Shown: positions 35,902 to 46,358 of the stretch, piece after piece
Layout: each line of letters starts with the position of its first letter
Position numbering within the stretch: the first letter of the stretch is position 1
Origin: CAWJAP01 sp963834365
GTDB lineage: Bacteria; Acidobacteriota; Vicinamibacteria; Vicinamibacterales; Vicinamibacteraceae
Assembly: GCA_963834365.1 (NCBI GenBank)
Contig: CAWIBS010000030.1
Span: 558,001-622,000 of the forward strand
DNA length: 64,000 bases
Direction: 5' to 3'
Notes under the pieces: model-generated
Seen by the model: only the letters and a program-made list of their open reading frames with translations
The model's database searches: none
Told to the model about the DNA's origin: nothing
Position numbers and translations under genes: made by a program

Positions 35902-38568
35902 ATGTCACTTGCTCGGGGCCGGCGGCTCGGACCCTATGAAGTGCTGGGGCTGCTCGGACGGGGCGGCATGGGCGAGGTCTACCAGGCGACCGACACCCGG
36001 CTCGGACGGGTGGTCGCGCTCAAGACGCTCGACCCCGACAGCCCCACCAGCCAGCAGCGCCGGGCGCGCTTCGAGCGCGAGGCGCGCATGATCTCCGCGC
36101 TCAACCACCCGCACGTCTGCGCGCTCTACGACATCGGACAGCAGGACGACACGCAGTACCTCGTGATGGAGTTCCTCGACGGCGAGACCCTCGCCGCGAG
36201 GCTCGCGAGGGGACCGTTGCCAATCGAACAGGCGCTGGCCTTCGCGATCGAGATCCTCGACGCGCTCGACTATGCCCATCGCCAGGGGCTGATTCATCGG
36301 GATCTCAAGCCCGCGAACATCATGCTGACGCGCCGGGGCGTGAAGCTCCTCGACTTCGGCATCTCGAGCCTGCTGACCGATCGTCTGCCCCGCCAGCCGC
36401 CCGCGCCAGGTCTGCTCGACGCAGTGCTGCAAAGCACCCAGAGCGGGCTGGCGGGAACGGTCCACTACATGGCTCCGGAGCAGATCCTCCGCGAAGACGT
36501 GGACTCGCGGGCCGATCTCTTCGCGTTCGGCGTCACGCTGTACGAGATGCTTTCGGCGCGGCAGGCGTTTCCCGGTGAGCTGACCGAGGCGATCGACGGC
36601 GTCCTCGAGGGTGGTCCCGATCCGATCCGGAGCATTCGGCCGGACGTGCCGGACGGTCTGGCCTGGGTCATCGATCGATGTCTGGCCAAGGACGCGGAGC
36701 ATCGATGGCAGTCGGCGCGGGACGTGAAGAACATTTTGGAGGCGCTGCACGCTCCGGACGGACCGCTGCGCGAGCCGCCGGCTGCGAAGGGTCGGCGCCG
36801 GACCCGCGCCGGGCTCGTCGCCGCGGCGCTTGGCGCGCTGGCGCTGGCGGGCGTGGCCGCGGCAGGGGCCTGGCGCAGCCCGCGCGACGCGGCCGGCCCG
36901 CTCGTTCGCTTCGAGTTCGGAGTGCCCGGCAACAGCGCCGCCTGGCCGCGCGTGTCGCCCGACGGGCGGATGGTCGTCTTCGGCTCGGCGCTGGACAGCC
37001 GGAGCGTCCTGTGGCTGCGGACGCTCGATTCGCCGGCGGCGCGCCCGCTCACGCAGACCGAGGCGCACGAGACGCCGTTCTGGTCGGGCGACTCGCGCAG
37101 CATCGGCTTCTTCGCGGAGCACAAGCTGCGGACAATCGCCATCGCCGGCGGCGTGCCCCAGACCATCTGCGATGCCCCGGCGCCGCGCGGCGGGACGTGG
37201 AACCGCGCCGGCGTCATCCTGTTCTCTCCGCAGGCCGGCGTCGGCATCTTCCGGGTCGCCGCCGCCGGCGGCACGCCGGTTCAGGTGACGACGGTCGATC
37301 CGGCCCGCGGTGAGCTTCGCCACACCTGGCCGGCATTCCTCCCCGATGGCCGTCGATTCCTGTTCGTCGCCGTCAGCGCCAACCCGGTCCGCGCCGACCT
37401 CTACCTCGCCTCGCTCGACTCGCCCGTACGCACGCGGCTGGCGCCCGTCGCGTCGCGGGCCGTCTACGACCCGTCGGGGCATCTGATCTACGTGCGTGAC
37501 GGCACGCTCGTGGCGCACCCCTTCGACGTCGGAGCGGGACGGCTGCGCGGCGATCCGATCCCGATCGCCGACCGCGTCAAGCACCATGTCTTTGGCGACG
37601 CCGCCTTCGACGTCTCGGCGACCGGAGTGCTGATCACCCGCGACCAGGAGCCGGATCCGCCCCATCGTCTGACCTGGTTCGATCGGCGGGGCCAGCCGCT
37701 CGGGCACGTCGGGCCGCAGGGCTACTACCGCAATCCGAAGCTGTCGCCCGACGGCCGGCGCGTCGTCGTCGAGCGCCTGGATCCGGCTACCAGGACCAGC
37801 GACATCTGGATCTTCGACCTCGGCAGGGACGCAGCCTGGCGGTTCACGCTGGATCCGGCCAATGACGTCAATCCGGAATGGTCGCCGGACGGCCGTCAGA
37901 TTGCCTTCTCGTCCAACCGGAGCGGTGACTACGACGTGTTCATCAAGCCGGTCACGGGGATGGTCGAAGAGCGCCTGCTGGCGGCGGTCGCGGGTCAGGA
38001 ACTGGTGGAGGACTGGTCGCAGGACGGGCGCTGGCTGGCGTTCTCGAACGCGCTCGGCGGCAATCCCGATGTGTGGGTCCTGCCTCTCGACAACGTGGCC
38101 GGCGCACGACGCGTGCAGGCCAGCCGCTTCGTCGATGCCCTGGCCGAGTTCTCACCCGATACGCGCTGGCTCGCCTACACGTCGGTCGAAACCGGCCGGC
38201 CCGAGGTCTACGTCCAGTCATTTCCTGGCGCGGGGTCGCGGTGGCAGGTGTCCACCGACGGCGGTGCCGAACCGCGCTGGAGCCGCGATGGCAGGGAGCT
38301 CTTCTTTCTCGCCGCCGACCGGGCGCTGATGGCGGTGTCCGTGAAAGCGGGCGCGTCGCTCGAGCTGGGAACCGCGCGCCGGCTGTTCGACACACGAGTG
38401 CCCGACGTCTTCGCCGCGCCCGACTTCACGGTGACGGGTGACGGCGGCCGGTTCCTGATCAACACCATCGTCGAACAGCCGTTCACGCCCCCGATCGTGG
38501 CGACGCTGAACTGGACGAAGCTGCTGCCGACGCGCGAGGCGGCGTGGTGGAGTTCCTGGCGCGAGTAG
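35902..38568 (+). CDS. Membrane-anchored Ser/Thr protein kinase with beta-propeller domain
   Basis: An 888-aa protein. The kinase domain (about 11-275) has the glycine loop GRGGMGEVYQA, Lys41 in VVALKTL, HRDLKPAN from H132, DFG at 151-153 and the APE motif in MAPEQ. A Pro/Arg linker leads to a membrane helix at about 304-322. Residues about 340-880 form a periplasmic propeller with PD40/TolB-like repeats such as VSPDGRMVVFGSALDS, NPEWSPDGRQIAFSSNRSGD and ELFFLAADR. Kinase-propeller fusions are common in Acidobacteriota and probably sense an external ligand. All catalytic residues are present. It is followed after 56 bp by an ABC exporter that may be its output or simply adjacent. Confidence 0.93.
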   Translation: MSLARGRRLGPYEVLGLLGRGGMGEVYQATDTRLGRVVALKTLDPDSPTSQQRRARFEREARMISALNHPHVCALYDIGQQDDTQYLVMEFLDGETLAARLARGPLPIEQALAFAIEILDALDYAHRQGLIHRDLKPANIMLTRRGVKLLDFGISSLLTDRLPRQPPAPGLLDAVLQSTQSGLAGTVHYMAPEQILREDVDSRADLFAFGVTLYEMLSARQAFPGELTEAIDGVLEGGPDPIRSIRPDVPDGLAWVIDRCLAKDAEHRWQSARDVKNILEALHAPDGPLREPPAAKGRRRTRAGLVAAALGALALAGVAAAGAWRSPRDAAGPLVRFEFGVPGNSAAWPRVSPDGRMVVFGSALDSRSVLWLRTLDSPAARPLTQTEAHETPFWSGDSRSIGFFAEHKLRTIAIAGGVPQTICDAPAPRGGTWNRAGVILFSPQAGVGIFRVAAAGGTPVQVTTVDPARGELRHTWPAFLPDGRRFLFVAVSANPVRADLYLASLDSPVRTRLAPVASRAVYDPSGHLIYVRDGTLVAHPFDVGAGRLRGDPIPIADRVKHHVFGDAAFDVSATGVLITRDQEPDPPHRLTWFDRRGQPLGHVGPQGYYRNPKLSPDGRRVVVERLDPATRTSDIWIFDLGRDAAWRFTLDPANDVNPEWSPDGRQIAFSSNRSGDYDVFIKPVTGMVEERLLAAVAGQELVEDWSQDGRWLAFSNALGGNPDVWVLPLDNVAGARRVQASRFVDALAEFSPDTRWLAYTSVETGRPEVYVQSFPGAGSRWQVSTDGGAEPRWSRDGRELFFLAADRALMAVSVKAGASLELGTARRLFDTRVPDVFAAPDFTVTGDGGRFLINTIVEQPFTPPIVATLNWTKLLPTREAAWWSSWRE

Positions 38569-38624
38569 GCACCCCCGATCCGGAAAGCGCCAGAGGAGCC
38601 GATCCTCCGGCAGAGGGAATCCCC

Positions 38625-39557
38625 ATGGCGCCTCTCATCGAAGTAATTGGGCTCACGAAGGCCTATGGCCGCAAGCGCGGCATCATCGACCTGTCGTTCG
38701 AGGTCGTCGAGGGCGAGGTCTTCGGCTTCCTCGGCCCCAATGGCGCGGGGAAGACGACGACGATGCGCCTGCTGATGGCGCTGCTGCGCCCGGACGCCGG
38801 GCGGGCGTCGATCGCGGGCCTCGACTGCTGGCAGCGGTCGGTGGACGTCAAGCGCGTGGTGGGGTACCTTCCGGGAGAGCTCGCGCTCGATCCGAATCTC
38901 ACGGGCGGCCAGCTCCTCGCCTACTTCGCGAACCTGCGCGGCGGCGTCGATCGCGCGTATCTCGAAAGCCTCATCGCACGTCTGGACCTCGATCCGACGC
39001 GCCGGTTCCGCCATTACTCGCACGGCAACAAACAGAAGGTGGGGCTGATTCAGGCCTTCATGCATCGCCCGCGCCTGTTGATCCTCGACGAGCCGACCAG
39101 TGGCCTCGATCCGCTGAATCAGCACGAGTTCGACCGGATGGTGGCCGACGTGCGCGGCGAGGGACGCACGGTGTTCCTGTCCTCGCACATCCTCTCGGAC
39201 GTGGAATCGGCGTGCGACCGCGTCGGCATCATCCGCGAAGGGCGCCTCGTTCGCGTCGCCGGCGTGGCCGAGTTGAAGGACCTGAGGCGGCACGAGCTGG
39301 ACCTGACCTTCGTCGGAACGCCCGAGTCCGAGGCGTTCCGCGCGCTGACTGGCGTCGAGCGCCTCGAGGTGCTGCCCGACGGGCGCACGCTCAGACTTCT
39401 CGTCCACGGCGACATCGACCCGGTCATCAAGCTGGCGGCCCGGTATCCCCTCACGCGCATCATCAGCCACGAGCCCAGCCTCGAGGACGTGTTCTTGCGC
39501 TTCTACCGGGACGCCGGGCCTTCAACGGACGCAGAGGCGGCCGGTGTGGTTCCGTAA
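38625..39557 (+). CDS. ABC transporter ATP-binding protein
   Basis: A 310-aa protein with GAGGGAA before ATG 38625. Walker A is GPNGAGKTT from residue 37, the signature is YSHGNKQKV (the variant typical of ABC-2 drug or lipid exporters), and Walker B is LLILDEPTSGLD with the H-loop SSHILSD. A short C-terminal domain ends EPSLEDVFLRFY. It overlaps the permease gene by 14 bp. Confidence 0.94.
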   Translation: MAPLIEVIGLTKAYGRKRGIIDLSFEVVEGEVFGFLGPNGAGKTTTMRLLMALLRPDAGRASIAGLDCWQRSVDVKRVVGYLPGELALDPNLTGGQLLAYFANLRGGVDRAYLESLIARLDLDPTRRFRHYSHGNKQKVGLIQAFMHRPRLLILDEPTSGLDPLNQHEFDRMVADVRGEGRTVFLSSHILSDVESACDRVGIIREGRLVRVAGVAELKDLRRHELDLTFVGTPESEAFRALTGVERLEVLPDGRTLRLLVHGDIDPVIKLAARYPLTRIISHEPSLEDVFLRFYRDAGPSTDAEAAGVVP

Positions 39558-41208
39558 CGTCTTCCTGAAGACGCTGCGGGACTGCCGCGCTCCCATTCTC
39601 GGCTGGGGGCTGGGGCTGGGGGTGCTCGCGCCCACCATTTTCGCCGGCGCGCCCCTTTTGCTCGACAGCCCCGCGGCGCGCGAGGCCGTGCTCGCATTCA
39701 CCCGCAACCCCGCGGTGCAGCTGTTTGCCGAGCCCGTGGACGTCCTCTCGCCTGGCGGCTACGCGACGTGGCGGCTCGCCGTGCTGCTGCCGATGCTCGG
39801 GATCTGGGCCCTGCTGGCCGTGACGCGCGTGACGCGCGGGGAGGAAGAGTCCGGGGCCCTCGACCTGCTCCTCTCGGCCTCGGGGTCGCCGCTGCGGACC
39901 GTCCTGGAGAAGCTCGCCGCCATCGGCGCCGCGCTGCTGTTGATCGGGATGGTGATCGCCGTCCTCGCGCTCGCGGGCGCACGGGCCACGCTCGTCACGT
40001 TGGAACCCCTTCGCGCGCTGTTGTTCGGGCTCAACACGGCGTTGTTCGCGCTGGTCTTCGGGACGATTGCGCTCGTCATTTCGCAGTTCACGCGGGAGAG
40101 GCGCCCGGCTGCCGGCATCAGCGGCCTGCTCCTCGGCCTCTCGTTCGCCCTGACGAGCGCGGGCCGGGCAGTCCCGGGCGGCGAGTGGATCGGGCGCCTG
40201 TCACCGCTCCATTATTTCGAGCTGAACAAGCCGCTGGTCGTCGGACACGCCGTGAGCGCCCGCGGCCTCGTGGTGATGACCGCCCTCGTCGTTGTGCTCG
40301 CGGGGATCGGCCTGGCGCTCTTCGTGCGCCGCGATATCGGCGCACCGTGCATGTCGCTCGCGACGTCTCTCCCCTGGCGCAGAAACCCGCGGGGTCTGCC
40401 ATTGCAAGCGTGGTCCCTCCAGTCGCTCTTCGGACGCAGCGTGCGAGCCGTTGCTGCGCCGGCGCTCTGGTGGGGCGCCGCCCTGGGCGCGTACTCCCTG
40501 CTGCTGACAGCGCTGCTCCGACAGGTTCAGCAGAACCTCGACGATCTCCTCGCCGATCTGGGGCGGAGCAACCCCGCGTACGCGGAGCTCATCGATCGGT
40601 TCACCCACGGCGGTGACATCGCCGGGAACATGGCGTTCCTCAACGGCGTGTTCACGCTGCTCGTCGTGGTCGTCGCCGGCTTCGCGGTGTCGCTCGCCGG
40701 CCGCTGGGCGAGTGAAGAAGAAGACGGCCGGCTGGCTCTGGTGCTGGCCACGCCGAGCCCGCGAACCCGAGTGCTGCTCGCGAACGTCTCGGCATCAGCC
40801 CTGGGATTGACGATCGTGACCGGGTTCATCTTCGTCGGGACGGCGGTGGCCGCCGCCGCGTCGGGTCTGCAGCTCGACACGGCACGCGTAGCGGCAGCTG
40901 CCTTCGGCATGCTGCCCGTCGGCCTCGTCGTCGTCTCGACAGGATATGTGCTTGCCGGATGGCTGCGGACCCGTGCGGTCACCGGTGCGCTCATCGCGCT
41001 CGTGCTCGCCTCGTTCGTGCTGACCTTGCTGGCACCGCTGTTCAACTGGCCGGCTGCGCTCCGGCAGCTCTCGATCTTCGAGCAGTATGGCTCGCCGCTC
41101 GTGGACGGTCTGCAGCCATTTCGCGTGCTGGTGCAGCTCGGTATAGCCGCCACGGCGCTTTGGGCCGCGACGAGTCGTTTCGCGACCAAGGACATCACAT
41201 CGAACTGA
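39544..41208 (+). CDS. ABC-2 type exporter permease, two fused halves
   Basis: A 554-aa protein from GTG 39544 overlapping the ATPase gene. About twelve hydrophobic helices fall in two similar sets: residues 18-265 and 305-545. Each half has a cytoplasmic loop with an EEESGALDLLLSASGSPLRT or EEEDGRLALVLATPSPRTRV motif, the usual coupling region. A single permease of this size could form the full channel with two copies of the ATPase. The export substrate is unknown; a lipid, peptide or antibiotic is possible. Confidence 0.88.
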   Translation: MWFRNVFLKTLRDCRAPILGWGLGLGVLAPTIFAGAPLLLDSPAAREAVLAFTRNPAVQLFAEPVDVLSPGGYATWRLAVLLPMLGIWALLAVTRVTRGEEESGALDLLLSASGSPLRTVLEKLAAIGAALLLIGMVIAVLALAGARATLVTLEPLRALLFGLNTALFALVFGTIALVISQFTRERRPAAGISGLLLGLSFALTSAGRAVPGGEWIGRLSPLHYFELNKPLVVGHAVSARGLVVMTALVVVLAGIGLALFVRRDIGAPCMSLATSLPWRRNPRGLPLQAWSLQSLFGRSVRAVAAPALWWGAALGAYSLLLTALLRQVQQNLDDLLADLGRSNPAYAELIDRFTHGGDIAGNMAFLNGVFTLLVVVVAGFAVSLAGRWASEEEDGRLALVLATPSPRTRVLLANVSASALGLTIVTGFIFVGTAVAAAASGLQLDTARVAAAAFGMLPVGLVVVSTGYVLAGWLRTRAVTGALIALVLASFVLTLLAPLFNWPAALRQLSIFEQYGSPLVDGLQPFRVLVQLGIAATALWAATSRFATKDITSN

Positions 41209-41264
41209 CTCGGCGGCTCGGAAGGCCTGCGCCACACTGTCAACACGTGAACTGTGGGTCTGAG

Positions 41265-41407
41265 GCAGCCACATCTGACAGATCCGGACAAGTTCTTGAA
41301 CTGAATCTGATCTGTCCGATTTTGTCAGATCTGTCCGTGGCTCTTGTCAGATCTGTCCGCGGCTCGTCCGCTCTTGTCAGATCTTGTCCGTGGCTTTTGT
41401 CCGTGGC
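41265..41407. repeat. AGATCTG/CCGTGGCT repeat array, second copy
   Basis: At least four units of TTGTCAGATCTGTCCGTGGC type, with one short inverted unit at the left edge (ATCTGACAGATCCGGACAAG). It lies between convergent genes, abuts the stop of the ADOP permease at 41407, and occupies most of the 198-bp gap; the remainder (41217-41250) is a fragment of the composite element. Confidence 0.85.
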
Positions 41408-44017
41408 TAGTCTGCCCGCAGCGCCGTCAGCGGATCGACGCGGAGCGCGCGGAGCGTGGGTGCGACGCTGCCGGCAATCGTCATGACGACCGAGAGCCCG
41501 ACGGCGCCGGCGAACGTCGGCCAGTCGCCGGGACTGACGCCGGCAAGCAGCGCTTCCATGCTGCGGCCGGCGGCGTACGCCAGCGCGGCGCCGGGGACGA
41601 CCCCGGCGGCGGCCAGCAGCACGGAGCGCCGCGTCACCATCGCGAGAATGTCGGACGATTCCGCCCCGAGCGCCATGCGCACGCCAATCTCCTGCGTCCG
41701 CTGCGACACCGTGAACGACAGGAGACCGTGGATGCCGACGGCAGCCAGGATCATAGCCATGACCGCGAATGCCGCGAGCACGCGCACCTGGACGGATCGC
41801 GTCGCCGTCTCGAGATCGACGAGGGTGACCAGCGTCTCGACGTTGGTGATCGGCAGCTTCGGGTCGGCGCGCCGGACGACGTCGCGGACGGCTCTCGCCA
41901 GCGCGGCGGGCTCGCCGCTGGTCCGCACGGCGAGCGACCTCGGAACATAGAAGATGATGCCGCCATCTGCGACCTGCTGCGACGAGAGATAGACCTGCGG
42001 CTCGCTCTCCCGCTCGAGACCGCGGAACCGGACGTCGCTCACGACGCCGACGACTTCCCGGTCGGCGAACGCGAACGTGAAATGGCGGCCGATGGGATTC
42101 TGGTTCGGCCAGTAGCGCCGCACGAACGATTCGCTGACGACCGCGACGAACGGCCGCTCGCGGCTGTCCGCCTCGGTGATGTCCCTTCCGCGCTTGATGG
42201 CGCTTCCCATGGCGCGGAAATAGCCGCCGGTGACGTAACGCAGGCTGGCCACGTTCTGGCTGCTCCGCACGTCCGACGGGCCCTGTGTGTCGCCCACGAC
42301 CGACACCGGCCAGATCCCGCCGCGGAACGACGACATCGGAATGAAGCTGACGAAGCCGGCCGAGACCACGCCCGGCATGGCGCGAACCTCCTGCAGGACC
42401 CGCGCGTAGAACGCTTCGCGCGTCGCCACCGGCGCGTACTCCGGCATCGCGAGCTCGGCGCGCAGCGTCAGTACGCCTTCCGGCCGAAAGCCCGGATCGG
42501 CGGCTCTGACCGTGAGGAGCGCCCGGATCAGCAGACCGGTGGACACGAGGAGCACCACCGAGGCCGTGATCTCGGCGATCACCAGGGCCGCGCGCAGACG
42601 TTCCTTGCTGCCACCGCCCGACCGCGCGCCCTCACGCAGGCCATCGAGATCCGGGCCACGGGTCCGGCGGAGGATTGGCGCCAGGCCGAAGCCGATGCCC
42701 GTCAGCGCGGTCAGCCCCACGGCAAAGAGGAGGACTCGCAGATCGATCGACGGCGACGCGGCAATCGGCAGCCCCGTGGGCATGAGCGTCGCGAGCAGCG
42801 GCACGGCCGCGAGCGCGAGGAGGATTCCCAGGGCGCCGCCGGCGAACGCCAGCATCAGGCTCTCCGTCATGAGCTGACGCACCAGACGCTCCCGGCCGGC
42901 GCCGATGGCCGCCCGCACCGCCAGCTCGCGCCGCCGCGCGAGCGCCCGCGCGAGCAGCAGGTTCGCCAGGTTGGCGCACGCGATCAGCAGGACGCAGCCC
43001 GCCGCGCCCAGCAGCGCCACGAGCAGCAGGCGCGACCGCTGCGAGACCTCCTCGTGGAGCGCGATGACCGTTGCGCTCGTGTCCTTGTTCTCCTTGGGGA
43101 ACCGCTGTCTGGATTGCGCGGCAATCGCCGCCATTTCGGCATTCGCCTGCGCCAGCGTCACTCCGGGCCGCAGACGGCCGACCGCGTCGAGCCAGTTGTT
43201 GGTCCGCTCGTCGTCGGCGTAGGCGCCTTCGCCGAATCGCGCCGTCTTCCAGAACAGCCGGTCGCTCCGCGGGAAGTGGAAGCCGCGCGGCATGACGCCG
43301 ATCACCGCGTGGGATTCGGCGTCGAGCACGACGCTTCGGCCGACGATGAACGGGTCGCCGCCGAACTCGGTCTGCCAGAGCTGATAGCTCAGGATGACCG
43401 TCGCCGGAGCGCCGGGACGATCGTCCGCTCTGGTGAACGTGCGGCCGAGCAGCGGCGTCACGCCGAGCGTGGGAAGCACGTCGGCGCTGACGGTCGTGCC
43501 ATGGAGGATTCGCGGCTCGCCCGCCGTGCCGGACGATGACCTTTTCGCCGTGATAGAAGCCGATCGACTCGTACGACGTCGCGGCGGCCGTCCAGTCGCG
43601 GAAATTGGGCGCCGACAGCTCCATCCGGCTGTAGCCGGGCGTGGTCTGCCAGAGTTTGACCAGGCGGTCCGGCTGAGGGAAGGGCAGAGGCCGGAACAGG
43701 ACGAAGTCGCTCACCGAGAAGGCTGCCGTCGTGGCGCCAATGCCCAGTGCGACGAGGACGACGGCGGTGCAGGCGAATCCGGGCGAGCGCGTGAGCACCC
43801 GGCCGGTGTAGGCGAGGTCCTGTCTGAGGATGTCGGCGTGCGCGCCGGCCGCGTTGACGAGCAGGTCGCCGATCGTGCTGACCCAGAGACCGATGATCCC
43901 GAGCCCGCTCGCGTCCCGCCGCCGCCGCGCGAACAGCGCCCGCATCTCGTCGCCGTACTCGTGGCGGAACGAGGCCGGATAGAGTCGCAACAGCAGGCTA
44001 TGGAAGCGCATGTTCAC
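41407..44017 (-). CDS. ADOP/MacB-type ABC permease (one frameshift)
   Basis: Starts at GTG 44017, overlapping the PadR stop by 4 bp. The first frame has the typical N-terminal MRFHSLLLRLYPASFRHEYG extension, a helix and SPGFACTAVVLVALGIGATT, then a MacB-like periplasmic domain. The frame breaks near 43540; the second carries SADVLPTLGVTPLLGRTF through two further helix sets (VLLIACANLANLLLARALAR; VLAAFAVMAMILAAVGIHGL) and ends RVDPLTALRAD at 41407. The corrected length is about 870 aa, normal for the large permeases found with PadR regulators in Acidobacteriota. They probably export or sense small molecules at the membrane; no ATPase is adjacent. Confidence 0.85.
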
Positions 44018-44364
44018 GCCCGGCCCGGTGCAAGGCCGGCAGCCCGTGCCATCCGAACCAGCTCGGTGAGGCGGCGCGCTTCGGCCTTCGCGACTGCCCT
44101 GCCGAGCGGCGTGATCCGGTAATAGCGCCGGCGCTCATCGTCGTCCTCGGGCGCCGGACGCTCGCGCGTCTCGACGATCAGGCCCTGTTCGAGCAGGCGC
44201 TGGATCGACCGGTACAGCGTCCCGGCACTCAGCCTCAGTGCGCCGCCGGTGCGCGCCTCCACGTCCTGGATGATCCCGTAGCCGTGCCGGTCGGCCTCGG
44301 CGAGCGCCAGCAGAATGTGGAAGGTGGCCGCCGGGAGCGGCAGGTGTTCGTCCGCGTCCGCCAT
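44014..44364 (-). CDS. PadR family transcriptional regulator
   Basis: A 116-aa protein with the PadR winged helix: FHILLALAEADRHGYGIIQD, LRLSAGTLYRSIQRLLEQGL and RRYYRITPLGRAVAKAEARR. I choose ATG 44364 because the alternative GTG 44382 lies inside the promoter described next. It is translationally coupled (GTGA overlap) to the ADOP permease, so it probably represses its own operon. Confidence 0.93.
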   Translation of the reverse strand: MADADEHLPLPAATFHILLALAEADRHGYGIIQDVEARTGGALRLSAGTLYRSIQRLLEQGLIVETRERPAPEDDDERRRYYRITPLGRAVAKAEARRLTELVRMARAAGLAPGRA

Positions 44365-44399
44365 GTGTCCAACTATATCCACGGTGGGTATATTGTCAA
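44365..44399 (-). promoter_or_regulatory. padR promoter with embedded operator; leaderless start predicted
   Basis: On the minus strand TTGACA (44394-44399) and TATAGT (44372-44377) are 16 bp apart, a strong sigma-70-like promoter. The dyad TATACCCACCGTGGATATA (44374-44392) fills the spacer and overlaps the -10, an ideal repressor site. Only seven bases separate the -10 from ATG 44364, so the transcript would begin at or next to the start codon. Confidence 0.65.
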
Positions 44400-44493
44400 C
44401 GTTCGAGCCCAGAGGTCACTCGTCGCGTCCGCCTCGCACATCACCGTGACCCGCTGTTCACGCCCCGGCCGAAACGATCGATACTACGCGCCT

Positions 44494-45973
44494 ATGACGA
44501 CGCTGCGCTTCCTCACTGTCAGCCTGATGGCGCTTGCCGGGTCGGCGCCGCTCGCGGGCGGCGGACAGCCGCCGCAAGCGCCAGCCTCCCGCCTGCCCAA
44601 CATCATCTTCATCATGTCGGACGATCACGCCGCGCACGCGATCAGCGCCTACGGCAGCCGGCTGATCAAGACGCCGGACATCGACCGGCTGGCGGCCGAA
44701 GGCATGCGCCTGTCGAACGCTTCGTCACCAACTCGATCTGCACGCCCAGCCGCGCCGCCATTCTCACCGGCAAGTACGCCCACCTGAACGGCGTGCCCGT
44801 CTTCAATCACATCGATGCCGGCCAGCCGATGCTGCAGAAGTACCTGCAGCAGGCCGGCTACCACACCGGCATGATCGGCAAGTGGCATCTCGGCGGCAAC
44901 AAGCCGGGCGTCGGCGGCGAGCCGACCGGCTTCGACTACTGGAACATCCTGCCGGGCCAGGGCGCCTACTTCGATCCCGAGCTTCATCGAGCAGGGCACG
45001 CGCAAGACGATCAAGGGCTACACCACGGACATCATCACCGACCTCTCGATCGAGTTCCTGAAACAGCGGCCGACAGGACAAGCCGTTCTTCCTGATGAGC
45101 CATCACAAGGCGCCGCATCGCAACTGGCAGCCCAAGGAACAGTACCGGCAGCAATACGAGAACGTGCAGGTGCCGGAGCCGGAGACGTTCAACGACGACT
45201 ACGCCGGGCGGACCGACGCCGCGCGCGAGGCGACGATGCGGATCGATCGCGACCTGAACGAGTCCGACCTGAAGATGAAGCCGCCGCCGGAGCTGGCCGG
45301 CGAAGCGCTGAAGAAATGGAAGTATCAGCGCTACATGCGCGACTACCTCGCCTGCGTCGCGTCGGTGGACGAGAACGTCGGCCGGCTGCTCGACTGGCTC
45401 GACCGCAATGGCCTCGCCGACAACACGATCGTGATCTACACCTCCGACCAGGGCTTCTTCCTCGGCGAGCACAACTTGTTCGACAAGCGGTTCATGTACG
45501 AGGAGTCGCTGCGCATGCCGTTCCTCGTGCGCTGGCCCGGCCGGATCAAGCCGGGCTCGGTCGGCGACGCGATGGTGCTCAACGTGGACTTCGCGCCGAC
45601 GCTGCTCGCAGCGGCCGGGGTGACGACGCCGGCCGACATGCAGGGGCGCAGCTTCCTGCCCGTTCTCGAAGGCCGGACGCCGAAGGACTGGCGGACGTCC
45701 ATGTACTACCGCTACTACCATCCGGGGCACCACAACGTGGCGGCGCACTACGGCATTCGGACCGATCGGTACAAGCTCATTTACTTCAACAAGCTCAATC
45801 AGTGGGAGCTCTACGACCTGAAGACCGATCCGCGGGAGATGCGCAACCTCTACGCCGACCCCGCGCACGCCGCGACCGTCAAGCGCCTCGAAGCCGAGCT
45901 CCAGCGGCTGAAGAAAGAGCTGAAAGACGACGATCGGTTCGCCGACAAGCTCCCGCCCGACGACGTCGGCTGA
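44494..45973 (+). pseudogene. Secreted sulfatase, three indels
   Basis: Starts at ATG 44494 with a signal peptide (LTVSLMALAGSAPLAGG). PNIIFIMSDDHAAHAISAYG is the metal-binding N-terminus of arylsulfatases. After a shift at 44720 comes SICTPSRAAILTGKYAH, with the C-x-P-S-R signature whose Cys (44739-44741) becomes formylglycine, then GYHTGMIGKWHLGG. Further shifts near 44983 and 45075 lead to DKPFFLMSHHKAPHRNWQPK, TIVIYTSDQGFFLGEHNLFD and the C-terminal domain to 45973. All catalytic parts are present in order, so the gene may be intact in the organism. It would desulfate a polysaccharide or glycoconjugate in the periplasm. Confidence 0.82.
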
Positions 45974-46053
45974 CGTGTTCGTCTGTGTCGGCGACGAAGA
46001 GCATCCGGGACGTTGACCCAACAATTCCGCACGAGCCCCCGCTGGAGGATGCG

Positions 46054-46341
46054 ATGAAGCGATTTCTGATCGAACGCGAGATTCCGGACGCGGAGAAGCT
46101 GACGCAGGAGGACTTGCAGGGCGTCGCGACGCGCTCCTGCAACGTGCTGCGGACGCTCGGGACCGAGATTCAATGGATCCAGAGCTATGTCTCGAACGGC
46201 CGGATCACCTGCGTCTATCTCGCCGACAACGAGAACCTGATTCGCGAGCACGCCGCACGCGGAGGCTTTCCAGCCAACCGCATCGCCGAGGTCGTCGCGA
46301 TCATCGATCCGACGATGGAGAGGAGAGAAAAGGGGACATAG
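46054..46341 (+). CDS. DUF4242 family small protein
   Basis: A 95-aa protein with CTGGAGG before ATG 46054. MKRFLIEREIPDAEKLTQED, TEIQWIQSYVSNGRITCVYL and FPANRIAEVVAIIDPT fit DUF4242, a ferredoxin-like fold in which some members bind nickel. It is a likely stand-alone gene between the sulfatase and the NUDIX gene. Confidence 0.8.
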   Translation: MKRFLIEREIPDAEKLTQEDLQGVATRSCNVLRTLGTEIQWIQSYVSNGRITCVYLADNENLIREHAARGGFPANRIAEVVAIIDPTMERREKGT

Positions 46342-46358
46342 GACGAAATCCTCTTTCC

